Part shown: piece after piece, positions 26,734 through 35,236 of the stretch
Layout: each line of letters opens with the position of its first letter
Numbering within the stretch: position 1 is the stretch's first letter
NCBI RefSeq assembly: GCF_030812475.1
Contig: NZ_JAUSSR010000001.1
Coordinates: forward strand, 186,001 to 250,000
Source of the DNA: Pseudomonas lini
Lineage (GTDB): Bacteria > Pseudomonadota > Gammaproteobacteria > Pseudomonadales > Pseudomonadaceae
Direction of reading: 5' to 3'
Length of the DNA stretch: 64,000 nucleotides
Made by a program: the position numbers and the translations under genes
Notes under the pieces: model-generated
The model's database searches: none
Told to the model about the DNA's origin: nothing
The model's input: the letters and a program-made list of their open reading frames with translations, nothing else

Positions 26734-28080
26734 GTGTTTTCCCAATTCGCCCTGCACGAACGCCTGCTCAAAGCCGTGGCCGAGCTTAAATTTGTCGAGC
26801 CAACGCCTGTGCAAGCAGCGGCTATTCCGCTGGCGCTCCAAGGGCGTGACCTGCGGGTGACAGCGCAAACCGGCAGCGGCAAGACCGCTGCATTCGTCTT
26901 GCCGATCCTCAACCGCCTGATCGGTCCGGCCAAAGTCCGTGTCAGCATCAAGACCCTGATCCTGCTGCCGACCCGCGAACTGGCCCAGCAGACCATCAAG
27001 GAAGTCGAGCGTTTCGCCCAGTTCACGTTCATCAAGTCCGGCCTGATCACCGGCGGTGAAGACTTCAAGGTCCAGGCCGCGATGCTGCGCAAAGTGCCGG
27101 ACATCCTGATCGGTACGCCGGGGCGGATGATCGAGCAACTGAACGCCGGCAACCTCGACTTGAAAGAAGTTGAAGTACTGGTGCTCGACGAAGCCGACCG
27201 CATGCTCGACATGGGCTTTGCCGAAGACGTGCAGCGTCTGGTGCAAGAGTGCACCAACCGTCAGCAGACCATGCTGTTCTCGGCCACCACCGGCGGTTCG
27301 GGCCTGCGCGAGATGGTCGCCAAGGTGCTGAACAACCCTGAGCACCTGCAACTGAACAACGTCAGCGACCTGAACGCCACCACCCGTCAGCAGATCATCA
27401 CTGCCGACCACAATCAGCACAAAGAACAGATCGTGAACTGGCTGCTGGCCAACGAGACCTATCAGAAGGCCATCGTGTTCACCAACACCCGGGCCATGGC
27501 CGACCGTATCTACGGCCGCCTGGTGGCACAGGACTACAAAGCGTTCGTGCTGCATGGTGACAAGGACCAGAAAGACCGCAAGCTGGCCATCGATCGTCTG
27601 AAGCAGGGCGGCGTGAAAATCCTCGTCGCCACCGACGTCGCCGCTCGCGGCCTGGACGTTGACGGGCTTGACCTGGTGATCAACTTCGATATGCCGCGCA
27701 GCGGCGACGAGTACGTGCACCGCATCGGTCGTACCGGCCGCGCCGGCAACGATGGCCTGGCCATCTCGCTGATCTGCCACGGCGACTGGAACCTGATGTC
27801 GAGCGTCGAGCGCTACCTCAAGCAGAGCTTCGAGCGCCGCACCATCAAGGAAGTCAAAGGCACTTACGGCGGACCGAAGAAGGTCAAGGCCTCGGGCAAA
27901 GCCGTCGGCGTGAAGAAGAAAAAGGTCGACGCCAAGGGCGACAAGAAGAAAACCGGCGCCAAGGCCCCGACCAAGCGCAAGATCGCCAACCGCCCGAAGA
28001 CCGACGCCTTGTCGCTGGTCAGCAAGGACGGCATGGCGCCGCTCAAGCGCCGCAAGCCGGAAGCGCCGGCTGCTGAGTAA
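26734..28080 (+). CDS. DEAD-box ATP-dependent RNA helicase
   Basis: A 448-residue superfamily 2 RNA helicase. Motifs in order: Q motif FVEPTPVQ, Walker A QTGSGKTAAF (about 48), PTRELAQQ, DEAD in VLVLDEADRMLDMGF, SAT in LFSATTGGSG, and motif VI HRIGRTGRAG near residue 330. A lysine-rich basic tail follows (KKVKASGKAVGVKKKKVDAK), suited to RNA binding in ribosome assembly or cold adaptation. The start is GTG at 26734, with GAGG eight bases upstream; the frame runs further upstream without a better start. It belongs to the SrmB/RhlE-like group; I do not assign a symbol. It ends at a strong terminator. Confidence 0.9.
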   Translation: MFSQFALHERLLKAVAELKFVEPTPVQAAAIPLALQGRDLRVTAQTGSGKTAAFVLPILNRLIGPAKVRVSIKTLILLPTRELAQQTIKEVERFAQFTFIKSGLITGGEDFKVQAAMLRKVPDILIGTPGRMIEQLNAGNLDLKEVEVLVLDEADRMLDMGFAEDVQRLVQECTNRQQTMLFSATTGGSGLREMVAKVLNNPEHLQLNNVSDLNATTRQQIITADHNQHKEQIVNWLLANETYQKAIVFTNTRAMADRIYGRLVAQDYKAFVLHGDKDQKDRKLAIDRLKQGGVKILVATDVAARGLDVDGLDLVINFDMPRSGDEYVHRIGRTGRAGNDGLAISLICHGDWNLMSSVERYLKQSFERRTIKEVKGTYGGPKKVKASGKAVGVKKKKVDAKGDKKKTGAKAPTKRKIANRPKTDALSLVSKDGMAPLKRRKPEAPAAE

Positions 28081-28098
28081 GTCGTCGATAGCGAGGTA

Positions 28099-28131
28099 AT
28101 AAAAAACCCGGACAGTGTCCGGGTTTTTTTA
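28099..28131. terminator. bidirectional intrinsic terminator
   Basis: AAAAAACCCGGACA / TGTCCGGGTTTTTTT forms a 9-bp stem with A-run and T-run on the two sides. It serves the helicase gene on the plus strand and the small minus-strand gene that ends at 28154. Confidence 0.93.
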
Positions 28132-28153
28132 TGCTTGGAAATCTGTTTGGCCT

Positions 28154-28429
28154 TCAACCCTCAGCTTTCTTCTCAGCCGTTTCCAGCTCCTTCAATCGCT
28201 GGTCGATCAACTGGCACTTGTCCGGCAAATCCTTGCTGGCAGTACCCAGGTCCATTTTCTGCAGTTCGTCATTGATCTCCTTGGCCTTGGCTGGATTCTG
28301 CTCGGTGAGCTTGGTGACCTCCCTGGCCAGTTGTTCACGCTTGATGGTGGCTTCTTCAGGTGTGCAGGCCCATACAGGGAGGGCGCAAGCGATAGTGGCA
28401 GCCAGGGTGAGTTTCAGCAGGGTTTTCAT
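28154..28429 (-). CDS. small exported helical protein of unknown function
   Basis: A 91-residue protein with an N-terminal signal sequence (MKTLLKLTLAATIACALPVWA) and a charged helical mature part (REQLAREVTKLTEQNPAKAKEIND...). A Cys follows the likely cleavage site (VWAC), so it could be a lipoprotein, but the Trp at -2 is unusual for a lipobox; a second Cys (DKCQLI) could instead pair with it in a disulfide. Convergent with the helicase gene and sharing its terminator. No function known to me. Confidence 0.75.
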   Translation of the reverse strand: MKTLLKLTLAATIACALPVWACTPEEATIKREQLAREVTKLTEQNPAKAKEINDELQKMDLGTASKDLPDKCQLIDQRLKELETAEKKAEG

Positions 28430-28560
28430 GGGGCGAGCCTCAGTTCCGGTTAAGGCGGGTTATCCGGTTGAGGGTTCGTGCATGGAAAAGTTCAGCGACG
28501 GAAGCGCTCAATTGCAGATTGCGCCCTTTCAAGCTGAACTATTAAGAGCGCCTCTGGCAA

Positions 28561-28666
28561 CTGTAGGAGCTGGCTTGTCGGGTCGCCGCATCGCAGCGAA
28601 GGGGCCATCACATTCAACATTGATGTCGTCTGACACACCGCCTTCGCTGGCAAGCCAGCTCCTGCA
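28561..28666. repeat. REPIN upstream of the small exported protein gene
   Basis: CTGTAGGAGCTGGCTTGTCGGG at 28561 and the inverted GGCAAGCCAGCTCCTGCA ending near 28666. The spacer 28430-28560 shows no gene. Confidence 0.88.
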
Positions 28667-28709
28667 AGGGGATTGAGAGGTTAATGACTACTGTGAAGAT
28701 CCGGATCGA

Positions 28710-28736
28710 TGTGGGAGCGAGCTTGCTCGCGATGGC
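28710..28736. repeat. single REP unit of the GTGGGAGCGAGCTTGCTCGCGATGG type
   Basis: A solitary REP core, unpaired, just before the end of the DUF899 gene. Confidence 0.75.
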
Positions 28737-28756
28737 CGCGACTCGGTCTGCTTGTT

Positions 28757-29491
28757 CTATCCCCCATGACAGCAGCTGGATGAAGCCTTCTGTTCATACT
28801 GATCATGCAGCCGCACCCATTCCATGATTTGCTCTTCATTGCGGCCCTTGGGCGTCAGATCCAGGTAGTTATAAGCGCCAACCAACAGGTCGAGGCCCCG
28901 GGCGTAGGTGGAGTAGGTATGGAAGATTTCGCCGTCTTCGTTGCGATAAAACACGCTCAGGCCGGGGAGTTCTTCTTCGGCGCCGTCGGATTTTTCGTAG
29001 TTGTAGGTCGCCTTGCCGGCGGCGAGGTCTTCGGCCCGGAACGAGACGCCGAAGTCGTAGTTGAAATCGCAGCCCTCGGACGAGACCCAGTCGAATTTCC
29101 AGCCCATGCGCCGTTTGAACGCCTGAAATTCGGCGAAGGGTGCGTGGGAAACCGCAACCACCGCCACGTCATGGTGGGCCAGGTGCCGGTTGGCGCCGTC
29201 GATGTGGTCGGACAGGAACGAGCAGCCGGAACAGCCTTCGTCCCAGCCTTTGGCGAACATGAAGTGGTAAATGACCAACTGGCTGCGACCGCCGAACAGA
29301 TCGGCCAGTTTCAGCTCGCCGTCAGGGCCCTGAAAGCGGTAATCCTTGTCGATTTTCACCCAGGGCAGGGCGCGACGTTCGGCGCTGAGTTTGTCCCGTT
29401 CCCGGGTGAAGGCTTTTTCGTGGGCCAGGTGTTGTTTGCGGGCAGCGAGCCATTCTTCCTTGGGGACGACGGGATGGTTCTGAATGTTCAT
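28757..29491 (-). CDS. DUF899 thioredoxin-fold family protein
   Basis: A 244-residue cytoplasmic protein of the DUF899 group, thioredoxin-like by fold. Typical stretches: WVKIDKDYRFQGPDG, then YHFMFAKGWDEGCSGCSFLSDHIDG with a CxxC pair, and FDWVSSEGCDFNYDFG. The CxxC suggests a redox or thiol role, but the reaction is not established. The C-terminus SSCCHGG has two more adjacent cysteines. AGGAG precedes the ATG at 29491; the frame extends 47 codons upstream but without family similarity. Confidence 0.83.
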   Translation of the reverse strand: MNIQNHPVVPKEEWLAARKQHLAHEKAFTRERDKLSAERRALPWVKIDKDYRFQGPDGELKLADLFGGRSQLVIYHFMFAKGWDEGCSGCSFLSDHIDGANRHLAHHDVAVVAVSHAPFAEFQAFKRRMGWKFDWVSSEGCDFNYDFGVSFRAEDLAAGKATYNYEKSDGAEEELPGLSVFYRNEDGEIFHTYSTYARGLDLLVGAYNYLDLTPKGRNEEQIMEWVRLHDQYEQKASSSCCHGG

Positions 29492-29678
29492 GGGTTTTCT
29501 CCTGCGTGATGCTGGGAGGTAACTGACATGGCTAGTCGTTTGACCTGTGCCCAATTCGACATACCACCGGTCGGTGCTGTTCAAAACCTGATTAAAGAGC
29601 TCAGCTGAACGGCTGCGCACGCTGTCGGTCACAACCTATGTAGGCCATTCCACTCACGGGCGCTGGAGGTTGATCAGG

Positions 29679-30068
29679 ATGACGACTTATAACTGGGATT
29701 TGATCGAACGTTTGCTGCACGAAGTACAGAACGGGGCACCCAGCTTCACGCCACGTCCCTATGCCGAACAATACGCTGCCGAGCAAGCGACAGAGGGCGA
29801 GGTGACGGAAAACCTGGATCACCTGAAAGCGGTGGCCGGCGAGTACGAAAAGTTACTGCTGGAGCGTGGCTATATTGAGCCTCGTCCTGAGGAGCAGGGT
29901 GGCACCGGTTCGAACTACGTCTTGACACCACGGGGCTCGAGTTTGTTGAGCTTGATCGACAGCAGCATTCCAGGCAATGATCACCCGCGGCAGGTGCTGG
30001 ATGAGCAGGAGGATGCGCTGGACGAGGTGACGTTTGATCAAGTGGCGTCGAAGGCGCAGATCGCCTGA
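29679..30068 (+). CDS. hypothetical winged-helix-like protein
   Basis: A 129-residue cytoplasmic protein: NWDLIERLLHEVQNG at the N-terminus, HLKAVAGEYEKLLLERGYIEP in the middle and YVLTPRGSSLLSLID. The order helix - helix - 'GYIEP' - 'LTPRGxxLL' resembles the DUF2513-type winged helix proteins found near phage and regulatory genes. This is a resemblance by eye only. GGAGG stands nine bases before the ATG at 29679; a TTG three codons upstream is the alternative. The acidic C-terminal tail is not conserved in the fold. Divergent from the DUF899 gene. Confidence 0.6.
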   Translation: MTTYNWDLIERLLHEVQNGAPSFTPRPYAEQYAAEQATEGEVTENLDHLKAVAGEYEKLLLERGYIEPRPEEQGGTGSNYVLTPRGSSLLSLIDSSIPGNDHPRQVLDEQEDALDEVTFDQVASKAQIA

Positions 30069-30130
30069 GTCTTACGCCAGCTCCTACATGATGCACGGCG
30101 TACCGATGGAACGGGGGTCAACGCCGCCCC

Positions 30131-30231
30131 CTGTAGGAGCCGGCTTGCCGGCGAAGGCGTCTTCATGGGCGGTGTAAGCCTTGAAGTCGCATTCGCTGCG
30201 ATGCGGCGATCCGGCAAGCCAGCTCCTACAA
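30131..30231. repeat. REPIN, mosaic halves
   Basis: CTGTAGGAGCCGGCTTGCCGGCG at 30131 and an inverted ATCCGGCAAGCCAGCTCCTACA ending near 30230, between convergent genes. Confidence 0.88.
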
Positions 30232-30249
30232 GGGATTTGTGTTGGACGC

Positions 30250-31119
30250 TTAACCTTGTTTGGTGGCTTTCAAACATTTCAAATCATTGAAATCCTTGCG
30301 CACGCCCTCGATTTTCTTCAGCAATCGCTGCCGTTGCTCCGGGGTGCTCTCGGCCATCAAGTCCACGAACAGCGACCGCGCCTGGGCTTCGGTGTTGGCG
30401 TACGCCTGGCGGTAAGCGGGTGTCCACAACGTCTCTCGATTGACCAGAAGCGTCTCGACGCGCTGGGGGAATTGCGGGCTCTGGCGCTGCGCAACCGCCG
30501 CACTGAATTGCTTTTGCCAATGGACGCGGTTAGCGATCCATTGCGTGTTCTGATCGCCCAAGGCCATTGACCAGTCGACTACCCGTTGCTTTTGGGGAGG
30601 GCTGAGTGGGCCGAGCCAGTCATTCAAGCGTTTTTCCATGCGCTCGCCACGCTCCTTCACCTGCTGATCGAGTGACGGTTTCAGGTATTGCTCCTGACGT
30701 TTGCGCTGGTCCTTGGCGAAGGCGTCGTTCATTTCCGCGACTTGTTTGTCATTGAGCCCCTGCAACAATTCGATGGCTGAGGGGGTGATTTCCCTGGCGG
30801 TCTGGGCGATGGCTTGCTTGGCTTCCTGCGTGCGTGCTTGTAGTGCAGCGTCGGTGACCTCGTTGCGCTCCACCATGTCCTGCAGACGGTCCAGCCAGTC
30901 GAGGTAACCCGGCAGTTGCGTGGTGCAGTGCCAGCTCAGGTGCTCTTCGAGGCGTTCGTTGAACCAGTCCTTCTGCCCGCCATTCATGCTCAGGTAATCG
31001 CTGAGCGTCCACGGGATGATCACGTCGAGATTGCGATAGGCCAGACCGACGCGGCTGCACGCGCCGAGGGCAAGACAGAGGGTGATAACGACGGTGAGAC
31101 ACTTCAACCAGCGCGACAT
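30250..31119 (-). CDS. DUF6279-type lipoprotein
   Basis: A 289-residue lipoprotein: signal peptide MSRWLKCLTVVITLCLALGAC with lipobox LGAC, then a mostly helical, charged mature domain (RVGLAYRNLDVIIPWTLSDYLSM, then NERLEEHLSWHCTTQLPGY). The N-terminal mature stretch matches a family I know as DUF6279 lipoproteins, probably anchored in the outer membrane facing the periplasm; function unknown. AAGGA precedes the ATG at 31119. It may be co-oriented with the TorF-type gene upstream on the same strand, with a 65-bp gap. Confidence 0.8.
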   Translation of the reverse strand: MSRWLKCLTVVITLCLALGACSRVGLAYRNLDVIIPWTLSDYLSMNGGQKDWFNERLEEHLSWHCTTQLPGYLDWLDRLQDMVERNEVTDAALQARTQEAKQAIAQTAREITPSAIELLQGLNDKQVAEMNDAFAKDQRKRQEQYLKPSLDQQVKERGERMEKRLNDWLGPLSPPQKQRVVDWSMALGDQNTQWIANRVHWQKQFSAAVAQRQSPQFPQRVETLLVNRETLWTPAYRQAYANTEAQARSLFVDLMAESTPEQRQRLLKKIEGVRKDFNDLKCLKATKQG

Positions 31120-31184
31120 GGGCAAGTCCTTGCGAAAGCGTAGGTTCTCATGTGAACGCGGGATGAACCCGCCAGTTCAGCCAA

Positions 31185-31901
31185 TCAATAGAAGGCATGT
31201 TGAGCTTTGAGGGTGACCAGGCCATCGCACTGGCTGTTATGCCCGGAATAGGCCGAACAGTCGCTGCCGCTGAGGCTGGAATCGCTGTAGATCAGGTTCA
31301 GGTCGATGCCCATGAATGGACGGGAGAGTGTCACTGACCAATCGGTGAAACTGCCGACATAACCACCCTCCACAGTCACCGGGGCATTGAGCTGGTGCGT
31401 CGTGTATTTCATGCTGACCCCGATGCCGAAGGGCTGATTGCCGTTCAGGTCGGCGAATACGGTACTGTTCTGTTTATCCGGATCGTTGCTGAACGCCGCG
31501 CCGAAGCGACTGCCCAGCAGGGTCAGGCCACCAAACAACTCCTGGCTGTCGAGCGTCTCCACTGTCGGGTAGCTGTAATGGATCATGCCCACTTCGTAAC
31601 CGAGGCTGTGATCGAAGGGCTGTTTAAAACCCACGTAGGAATCGACTTCAAGATTTTTGCCCGGACTCAGGCCCACGCTCGGCGACCATTGGCCCACGTA
31701 AAATCCGCTATCGTGGCTGAGATCCAGTCCGCCGTGGAACGAGCCGGTGCTGGCAGGCTTGACCAGACCCTGGGCCATGCTGCGGCTGGGGGAGGTGCCC
31801 AGTTTGAGGTCGAAGTCGCCCAGCTCACGCTGGAAGATTTGCGCATTGGCGACCGAACACGCCAGCAGGCTGACGAGCAGGAAAAGAAAGGGTTTGAGCA
31901 T
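31185..31901 (-). CDS. TorF-family putative porin
   Basis: A 238-residue outer-membrane protein. Signal peptide MLKPFLFLLVSLLACSVANAQ, then beta-strand-rich sequence with the family features SRSMAQGLVKPASTGSFHGGLDLSHDSGFYVGQW near the N-terminus (given here as a region of residues 40-72) and a C-terminal strand LVTLKAQHAFY ending in an aromatic residue. It fits the TorF/Gcw_chp putative porin group. What passes through it is unknown. It could share a transcript with the downstream lipoprotein gene. Confidence 0.83.
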   Translation of the reverse strand: MLKPFLFLLVSLLACSVANAQIFQRELGDFDLKLGTSPSRSMAQGLVKPASTGSFHGGLDLSHDSGFYVGQWSPSVGLSPGKNLEVDSYVGFKQPFDHSLGYEVGMIHYSYPTVETLDSQELFGGLTLLGSRFGAAFSNDPDKQNSTVFADLNGNQPFGIGVSMKYTTHQLNAPVTVEGGYVGSFTDWSVTLSRPFMGIDLNLIYSDSSLSGSDCSAYSGHNSQCDGLVTLKAQHAFY

Positions 31902-32115
31902 ACGTCACTCCATGAACAGCGAGGCACAGGAAAAACCTGCTGAAACGCTTGATCTAGACGTGTGCAAGGATACCGGCGAATGCCCGGCGCTGATGGCCGT
32001 TCGTCGATTTTTGATGGATGTATTATTGGGCGGGGTGTTTCGGGAAGGTTCCAGTCCAAGCGCTTCGAAGCTCAAAGCGCTTAGGGACCAGTTATCGCGG
32101 GCAGATCTTCAAGCG

Positions 32116-32304
32116 TTACTTTTTGCCCAGAGTGATCTGCTTGGACGGGCCGAATGTCTGGCCGCTGACGCCTTTGGCAATTTGCTGGATCTCGCCGCCA
32201 GACTTGAGGAACGCAGCAATCTGATTGTTGATCGATTCGCTGGTTTCAACGGCTGGAGCTGGCTTTGCTTTGCTGTTGGATGCTTTTACACGCATGGCGG
32301 CCAT
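32116..32304 (-). CDS. small conserved-looking protein, 62 residues
   Basis: Begins MAAMRVKASNSKAKPAP, a basic flexible head, then a short helical and glycine-turn part ETSESINNQIAAFLKSGGEIQ and QIAKGVSGQTFGPSKQITLG. The ATG at 32304 has AGG at good spacing; the longer frame to 32385 has no such site. The 'AFLKSGGEIQQI' turn resembles the C-terminal part of small RNA-polymerase-associated proteins such as SutA as I remember them; this is a weak resemblance. It is divergent from cvfB. I believe similar short proteins occur in other pseudomonads. Confidence 0.65.
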   Translation of the reverse strand: MAAMRVKASNSKAKPAPAVETSESINNQIAAFLKSGGEIQQIAKGVSGQTFGPSKQITLGKK

Positions 32305-32653
32305 TAACCTGTAGAAATTAACTTGGCCAGGCATAGTACAGGAAATACTTGACAATTGCTTGATAAATATCCTCCCGAAATACAACTCGCAGGTCGGTGG
32401 TGTATCGCGGGTTATTGTTCGGAAATATCCCTAAGCTGCTGTTTTAACTAAAAAGAACAGAGCGAAATTAGCGGTTTTTGCCTGACAGGCAAGCGCAACC
32501 AGCGTCACCCTAGGCTGACGAGTGGCCAGGCACGCGGGATAAAAATCAGGAAAATTAAGGCCTTCAGAGGATTTTCCTGCGCCATCGGGCTGGCCGCCGA
32601 ACGCAACCCGCAAAACCGGGTAGAATGCCGCCCACGCAATGAGGGTATTGGAC
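32305..32653. other. 349-bp divergent promoter region
   Basis: Lies between the 62-residue gene (minus) and cvfB (plus). It contains a perfect palindrome TTGCCTG-A-CAGGCAA at 32478-32492, a second imperfect dyad CGTCA..TGACG near 32502-32520, and a possible -10 TAGAAT at 32621-32626 in front of cvfB without a clear -35. No gene is seen. Confidence 0.55.
32478..32492. promoter_or_regulatory. 15-bp palindrome, possible operator
   Basis: TTGCCTGACAGGCAA is a perfect inverted repeat around a central A in a divergent intergenic region. No regulator is assigned. Confidence 0.4.
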
Positions 32654-33490
32654 ATGGCTTTAGTCGGGCGTTACAACAGTTTGCAAGTGGTTAAACACAC
32701 TAACTTCGGTTTATATCTGGACGGTGGCGCAGACGGCGAAATCCTTCTGCCCAATCGTTATATTCCCAAAGATATTCCCAGTGAAGATGAAGACTGGCTC
32801 AACGTTTTTATTTATCTGGACAGCGATGACAAACTCATCGCAACTACCGAGAAGCCGAAAGTACAGGTCGGTGAATTCGCCAGTTTGAAAGTCGTTGAAG
32901 TCAACAGCATCGGGGTTTTCCTGGATTGGGGCTTGCCGAAGGACCTGTTGTTGCCGTATTCCGAGGAAAAGCGCCAGATGACCGCCGGCGAGTATGTCGT
33001 GGTGCACGTCTACCTCGACAAACACACCCGTCGCATCACGGCGACGGCGCGCCTGGACCGCTACCTGGACAAGAGCCCGGCCAACTACACCCCGGGCCAG
33101 GAAGTTGATCTGCTGGTCGCCGAAGCCACCGACATGGGGTTCAAGGCGATCATCAACAACAAGCACTGGGGCCTGATCCACAAGAACGAAATCTTCAAGT
33201 TCATGCGCGCTGGTAAAGAAGAAAAGGGCTTTATCAAGGAAGTCCGGGCCGATGGCAAGATCAGCCTGAGCCTGCAACCGGTCGGCGAGGAAGCCGCCTC
33301 CAGCCTGAATTCGAAGATCCTCGCCAGGCTGCGCGACAACAACGGCACACTGCCGGTGAGCGACAAGAGCGACCCGGCGGTGATCACCAGCATGTTTGGC
33401 GTCAGCAAGGGCAACTTCAAAAAGGCGATTGGCGCGTTGTACAAGAACGGCCAGATCGTCATTCATGCCGACCGCATCGAATTGAGCTGA
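32654..33490 (+). CDS. cvfB: S1-domain RNA-binding protein, CvfB family
   Basis: A 278-residue cytoplasmic protein with S1-like domains followed by a winged helix. The first S1-like unit covers VGRYNSLQVVKHTNFGLYLD, the second GEFASLKVVEVNSIGVFLDW, a third begins VDLLVAEATDMGFKAIINNK, and the C-terminal winged helix includes ITSMFGVSKGNFKKAIGALY. This order is that of CvfB/YitL, an RNA-binding protein that affects virulence gene expression in Staphylococcus; the role in Pseudomonas is not known to me. GAGG is nine bases before the ATG at 32654. Monocistronic, followed by a REPIN. Confidence 0.88.
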   Translation: MALVGRYNSLQVVKHTNFGLYLDGGADGEILLPNRYIPKDIPSEDEDWLNVFIYLDSDDKLIATTEKPKVQVGEFASLKVVEVNSIGVFLDWGLPKDLLLPYSEEKRQMTAGEYVVVHVYLDKHTRRITATARLDRYLDKSPANYTPGQEVDLLVAEATDMGFKAIINNKHWGLIHKNEIFKFMRAGKEEKGFIKEVRADGKISLSLQPVGEEAASSLNSKILARLRDNNGTLPVSDKSDPAVITSMFGVSKGNFKKAIGALYKNGQIVIHADRIELS

Positions 33491-33506
33491 CCCGGCCTCG
33501 GCCCCT

Positions 33507-33604
33507 TGTAGGAGCGAGCTTGCTCGCGATGGACTTCAAGGCGCCGCGTTTTACAGAAAACACGCCATCGTTGACGACCTTCGCGAGCAAGCTCGCTCCT
33601 ACAG
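33507..33604. repeat. REPIN of the GTAGGAGCGAGCTTGCTCGCGA type
   Basis: TTGTAGGAGCGAGCTTGCTCG at 33507 and inverted CGAGCAAGCTCGCTCCTACAG ending at 33604, downstream of cvfB. Confidence 0.92.
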
Positions 33605-33777
33605 GGGGGGCGTGACGCAACCAGGAAGCCAAAGGTCTCTGGCAGGCGGCATTTTCTGCCCATCTGGTTAATAATCGGCAGCATCGTTTTTCTCCCCGGC
33701 GCTTGATCGGCAACGAACCGGGGCTTTTGCTTTTACTTTCGAGTCACTGCCATGGATTGTGTTGTCGAGGTAGTCCG

Positions 33778-34710
33778 GTGAGCGTCACCCGGCGTAGCGC
33801 CGATGGGTTTGCCCTGCAAGTGATGATGGGGCTATGCCTGATCTGGGGTGTCCAGCAGGTGATAATCAAATGGGCGGCGCCCGACATTGCCCCGGTCATG
33901 CAAGCGGCGGGGCGGTCGGGTATTTCCGCGTTGCTCGTAGGACTTTTGCTGTGCTGGAAGGGCGGTTGGGACCAGGTCGGCAGTACCTGGCGCGGCGGTT
34001 TGCTGGCCGGCGCGCTGTTCGGTCTGGAGTTTTTGTTCATTTCCGAAGGCCTGCAACTGACCACGGCCGCACACATGTCCGTGTTCCTTTACACCGCGCC
34101 GATCTTTACCGCATTGGGTGTCAACTGGTTGTTGCCCAGTGAACGCTTGAGACCCGTCCAGTGGCTGGGAATATTCCTGGCTTTCATCGGGATTGCCATT
34201 GCATTTGCCGGTGGAGTGTCTTGGGACAATCTCGATCGGCGCATGCTCTTGGGCGATGCGTTGGGCGTGCTGGCCGGCGCGTCCTGGGGTGCGACTACAG
34301 TGGTGGTGCGCGCTTCGCGGCTGTCGGAAGCGCCGGTGACCCTGACCCTGTTTTATCAACTGATCGTCGGTTTCGTCGGCCTGCTGCTGATCGCCGTCCT
34401 CAGCGGCCAGATCGGTCACGTCAGCCTGACCACGGTGGCGGTGGCCAGCGTGCTGTTCCAGGGATTGGTGGTTTCGTTCTTCAGTTACCTGACCTGGTTC
34501 TGGCTGTTGCGCCGTTACCTGGCAGCGAATCTGGCGGTGTTTTCGTTCATGACGCCATTGTTTGGCGTCACCTTCGGCGTGGTGCTGCTGGGTGAAGAAT
34601 TGAGTCTCAATTTCATCGTCGGCGCGGTGCTGGTGCTGTTGGGCATCACCTTTGTCAGTGCCGAGCAGTGGGTGCGCCGTCATCTGCGCAAAGCCCTGGG
34701 GCAGGACTGA
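33778..34710 (+). CDS. EamA/DMT-family transporter
   Basis: A 310-residue inner-membrane protein with ten predicted helices in two EamA repeats; the first helix region is FALQVMMGLCLIWGVQQVII and a conserved later stretch is SFMTPLFGVTFGVVLLGEEL, typical of the RhaT-like exporters. The start is GTG at 33778 with GAGG seven bases upstream, giving SVTRRSADGFALQ; the open frame starts 25 codons earlier without a site. Substrate unknown. It stands alone. Confidence 0.84.
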   Translation: MSVTRRSADGFALQVMMGLCLIWGVQQVIIKWAAPDIAPVMQAAGRSGISALLVGLLLCWKGGWDQVGSTWRGGLLAGALFGLEFLFISEGLQLTTAAHMSVFLYTAPIFTALGVNWLLPSERLRPVQWLGIFLAFIGIAIAFAGGVSWDNLDRRMLLGDALGVLAGASWGATTVVVRASRLSEAPVTLTLFYQLIVGFVGLLLIAVLSGQIGHVSLTTVAVASVLFQGLVVSFFSYLTWFWLLRRYLAANLAVFSFMTPLFGVTFGVVLLGEELSLNFIVGAVLVLLGITFVSAEQWVRRHLRKALGQD

Positions 34711-34938
34711 CCGTGCCGGTGGCCGATCGAATGTGTGGATCAAGCGGCGACAGACGGTCTAACCACCGGCACCGACTCGCGGTCGTTTGATTGCTTGAAC
34801 TAATGGTCAGGTATTTGGATCAATTCAGTAACAGATCTTTGCCACTTTTGGCGAGCATTGCGCAGGACTTCGGACTATTATCAGTGCGAAGGGGCTACAG
34901 AATTTCAAGCCGCTCGGCACTACCCTCAAGGGGGCACC

Positions 34939-35067
34939 ATGAAAGAGAAAATCCAAAACTGGCTGCATGACCTGGGTGTTGCACTCGGTTTGATCGAACC
35001 GCCTTTGCAACCTGTGCCTATTCGTACTGACGACGAACAGCGTCGACGCCAGCCGCGTCGCCGGTAG
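34939..35067 (+). CDS. 42-residue small protein
   Basis: Begins MKEKIQNWLHDLGVALGLIE, an amphipathic helix, followed by PPLQPVPIRTDD and an arginine-rich tail (EQRRRQPRRR). A strong AAGGGGG site precedes the ATG at 34939. I recall similar peptides in other Pseudomonas genomes, which together with the ribosome site supports a real gene. The longer frame to 34858 is not supported. Function unknown; the basic tail could bind nucleic acid or the ribosome. Confidence 0.65.
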   Translation: MKEKIQNWLHDLGVALGLIEPPLQPVPIRTDDEQRRRQPRRR

Positions 35068-35082
35068 GGCAGGCGCTTTCCG

Positions 35083-35210
35083 GTGGCGAGGGAGCTTGCT
35101 CCCGCTGGGCCGCGCAGCGACCCCATTGCTGCCACCAAGGTCGGTCAGATTGGCCTCGTATCAAGCTTGCGACTGCTGCGCAGCCGAGCGGGAGCAAGCT
35201 CCCTCGCCAC
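35083..35210. repeat. large inverted repeat of the GTGGCGAGGGAGC REP type
   Basis: GTGGCGAGGGAGCTTGCTCCCGCT (35083-35106) and its inverse AGCGGGAGCAAGCTCCCTCGCCAC (35187-35210) are perfect 24-bp arms around an 80-base spacer. This REP subtype occurs only here in the window. Confidence 0.85.
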
Positions 35211-35236
35211 AGCACACTTGTCTCTGGCAACTGTTC

